Assembly: GCA_016788685.1 (NCBI GenBank)
Contig: JAEUSS010000061.1
Location: forward strand, 1-6,423
Reading direction: 5' to 3'
From: Prolixibacteraceae bacterium
GTDB lineage: Bacteria; Bacteroidota; Bacteroidia; Bacteroidales; Prolixibacteraceae
Length of the DNA stretch: 6,423 nucleotides
This document shows, piece by piece, positions 4,471 to 6,423 of this stretch. Within the stretch, counting starts at the first letter, position 1; every line of letters starts with the position of its first letter. A model generated the notes under the pieces. That model saw only the letters and a program-made list of their open reading frames with translations. It was not told where the DNA came from and made no database searches. The position numbers were made by a program, and so were the translations under genes.

Positions 4471-6423
4471 ATGAAAACCATACTATTGGCAGCAACCATG
4501 CTGCTTACCCATTTTATCCTTCTCGGTCAAACCACGACACCTCAAAGAAAGACCGACGCCAACGTGTTTGGCGATGTCCAATCGCACGGCGAACACCTCC
4601 CTTTTGTCAGTATTTTCCTGGAGGGAACAACAACAGGAACTACCACCGACAATACGGGGCATTACATTTTAACCAACCTGCCCGTGGGCAAACACACCCT
4701 GGTAGCCAAAACACTGGGCTACAAAACTGAAAAGAAAGTGATTAACGTGGAAGCCGGCAAGTCGCAGGAGGTTAATTTTGTGCTGGAAGAAGAACACATG
4801 GCGCTCAACCAGGTGGTAGTCACCGGCACCAAAACCTTCAAGCGGCAGACCGAATCGCCCGTGATCGTGAATGTACTCGACAGTAAATCCTTAAATTCCA
4901 TACAGGCGTGCAACATTTCCGAAGGACTGCGCTTTCAGCCCGGGCTGCGCGTCGAGACCGACTGCCAGACGTGTAACTACACCCAGCTCCGGATGAACGG
5001 ACTGGGCGGGTCGTACTCGCAGATTCTGATCAACGGGCGCCCCATCTTCAGCCCGCTCACCGGCTTATATGGCATGGAACAGATTCCGGCCAACATGGTC
5101 GAGCGTATTGAGGTTGTCCGGGGCGGAGGTTCGGCCCTGTACGGATCGAGCGCCATTGGCGGAACGGTAAACATCATCACCCGCATTCCGAACGAGAGCA
5201 GTTACGATTTCAGCATGCTCACCCAAAGCACCAATGGAAACGGAACCGACAATATCCTGAACGGAAACCTGACCATGCTCACCCACAAACACACAGCCGG
5301 TGCCGCCGTTTTTGTCAACCGCCGCCACCGCGAAGCCTACGATCACAACGGCGACAACTTCTCGGAACTGCCCCAGTTGCGGAACAATTCGTTTGGCGCC
5401 AACCTCTTTTTTAAACCTGATGTGAACCAGAAGCTGGAACTGAATTTTTCGAGCCTGAACGAATACCGTTACGGCGGCGAAATGACCACCAAACCCGCCT
5501 TCCTGGCACAGCAATCGGAAGAACGCACGCACCATGTATTTATGGGCGGCGCCGATTATCAGCTCAACTTCAACAACGATAACAGCGCCTTTATCGCTTA
5601 CCTGGCCGGACAGCAAACCGACCGGCTTCACTATACCGGCATCATTCCTGACGACGAAGCCGCCCGGCTGATCCATGTCAACAAACCACCCTACGGAACA
5701 ACGGCCAACACCACGCTGCAAGGCGGAATTCAGCTCAATCACCGCTTTCAGGAATTCCTGGGCGGAAAGAATGTAGTGACCTTCGGCGCCGAATATGTTT
5801 ACGACGATGTGCTCGATACCATTCCGGCATACAACTACGAAATCAACCAGCAAACCCGAAACCTCGGATTCTTTGTCCAGAGCGATTGGGAGCTCAATCC
5901 GCAACTGACTTTCCTCGCCGGACTTAGGGCCGACAAGCACAACCTGGTCGACCATGCGATCCTCAGCCCGAGGTTTTCGTTGCTCTACCGCTATCATACC
6001 AACACCCAGTTCCGCCTGACCTGGGGAACCGGTTTCCGGGCACCGCAATCGTTCGACACCGACATGCACATTGCCTTTGCCGGCGGCGGCGTTTCGCGCA
6101 TCAGCCTCGATCCCGGCCTGAAGGAAGAACGCTCGAACAGTGTCAGCGCCTCGGTCAATTACGACCGCCCTTCCGAAACCTTTATCGTAGGATTTACGCT
6201 CGAAGGCTTTTATACCCAACTGAAAGATGTGTTCTTTCTGCAGCCCATCGGCGCCGACGAATTCGGCGACCGTTTTGAAAAACGCAACGGGCAGGGCGCG
6301 GCAGTCAGCGGCGGAACGCTTGAATTACGCGGAAACTATAACCGAAAAGTGCAGCTGGAAGCCGGAATTACCATTCAGCAAAGTTTATACGACGAGGCCG
6401 TTGAGCATATTCCGGGGCTAAAA
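4471..6423 (+). CDS. TonB-dependent outer-membrane receptor, 3'-truncated by the window edge
   Basis: The frame from ATG 4471 stays open to the window end (651 residues). The missing C-terminal part is probably 100 or more residues of β-barrel. Residues 1 to about 20 (MKTILLAATMLLTHFILLGQ) are a signal peptide. Residues about 30-107 are a carboxypeptidase-regulatory-like domain (VFGDVQ, TDNTGHYILTNLPVGKHTLV, LGY). A TonB-box-like LNQVVVTGT (112-120) leads into the plug (about 120-240), with ILINGRPIFSP and ERIEVVRGGGSALYGSSAIG, then GTVNIITR. The plug carries C147 and a Cys-x-x-Cys, C165-QT-C168. Barrel landmarks are D291-HNGDNFSE299, which resembles a calcium loop, GLRADKH (484-490) and WGTGFRAPQ (518-526). 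Such receptors import scarce ligands such as siderophores, haem, cobalamin or metals using TonB energy. The substrate is not readable here; the His-x-His neighbour and the plug cysteines hint at a metal. It has no SusD-like partner in view, so a SusC glycan role is unlikely. Confidence 0.95.
   Translation, partial: MKTILLAATMLLTHFILLGQTTTPQRKTDANVFGDVQSHGEHLPFVSIFLEGTTTGTTTDNTGHYILTNLPVGKHTLVAKTLGYKTEKKVINVEAGKSQEVNFVLEEEHMALNQVVVTGTKTFKRQTESPVIVNVLDSKSLNSIQACNISEGLRFQPGLRVETDCQTCNYTQLRMNGLGGSYSQILINGRPIFSPLTGLYGMEQIPANMVERIEVVRGGGSALYGSSAIGGTVNIITRIPNESSYDFSMLTQSTNGNGTDNILNGNLTMLTHKHTAGAAVFVNRRHREAYDHNGDNFSELPQLRNNSFGANLFFKPDVNQKLELNFSSLNEYRYGGEMTTKPAFLAQQSEERTHHVFMGGADYQLNFNNDNSAFIAYLAGQQTDRLHYTGIIPDDEAARLIHVNKPPYGTTANTTLQGGIQLNHRFQEFLGGKNVVTFGAEYVYDDVLDTIPAYNYEINQQTRNLGFFVQSDWELNPQLTFLAGLRADKHNLVDHAILSPRFSLLYRYHTNTQFRLTWGTGFRAPQSFDTDMHIAFAGGGVSRISLDPGLKEERSNSVSASVNYDRPSETFIVGFTLEGFYTQLKDVFFLQPIGADEFGDRFEKRNGQGAAVSGGTLELRGNYNRKVQLEAGITIQQSLYDEAVEHIPGLK

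Noticed and set aside
5065..6219. 384-codon open frame on the - strand opposite the TonB receptor
   Set aside because: It lies wholly antisense to a receptor frame with clear signal peptide, plug and barrel motifs. Its translation is Val/Gly/Ala-rich with no recognisable domain, as expected for an antisense shadow of a GC-rich gene.
4471..6423. SusC-type glycan receptor
   Set aside because: No SusD-like gene is in view, and the plug and barrel motifs resemble smaller siderophore/metal/cobalamin-type receptors. The downstream neighbour is not visible, so this is not fully excluded.

Overview
The window looks like chromosomal DNA from a Bacteroidota bacterium, probably of the Bacteroidales/Marinilabiliales type; the order is a guess from protein style, not from a database search. 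Three things point to the phylum: a TonB-dependent receptor with an N-terminal carboxypeptidase-regulatory-like domain, a lipoprotein of the 'SCANIGSPTGGPKD' Ig-like family, and a TAnnTTTG-type promoter element with no Shine-Dalgarno-led starts. All supported genes lie on the + strand. I see no tRNA, rRNA, CRISPR array, insertion sequence or phage gene.

Layout. (1) 1-543: the 3' part of a TetR/AcrR-family regulator, closed by a strong intrinsic terminator at 599-622. (2) 544-858: a non-coding gap holding that terminator, an imperfect palindrome with short direct repeats (672-700) and a likely promoter (772-779). (3) 859-3837: a tight three-gene operon. It encodes an Ig-like lipoprotein, a DUF3108-type exported protein whose GTG start overlaps the first gene by 8 nt, and a small cytoplasmic protein of unknown function 2 nt downstream. 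A 12-bp-stem terminator ends it (3862-3900). (4) 3933-4345: a second terminator-like hairpin, then a small membrane-anchored protein with three His-x-His pairs. (5) 4346-4470: a leader that can form two mutually exclusive hairpins. (6) 4471 to the end of the window: the first 651 residues of a TonB-dependent outer-membrane receptor with a Cys-x-x-Cys in its plug.

How they may work together. The operon at 859-3837 probably makes envelope proteins of one shared but unknown process. The His-x-His protein and the receptor are adjacent and co-directional and look like one uptake module, most plausibly for a metal ion or metal complex. That substrate is inferred only from the His and Cys content. 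The most interesting material is this pair and the structured leader between its two genes; the rest is ordinary chromosomal content.
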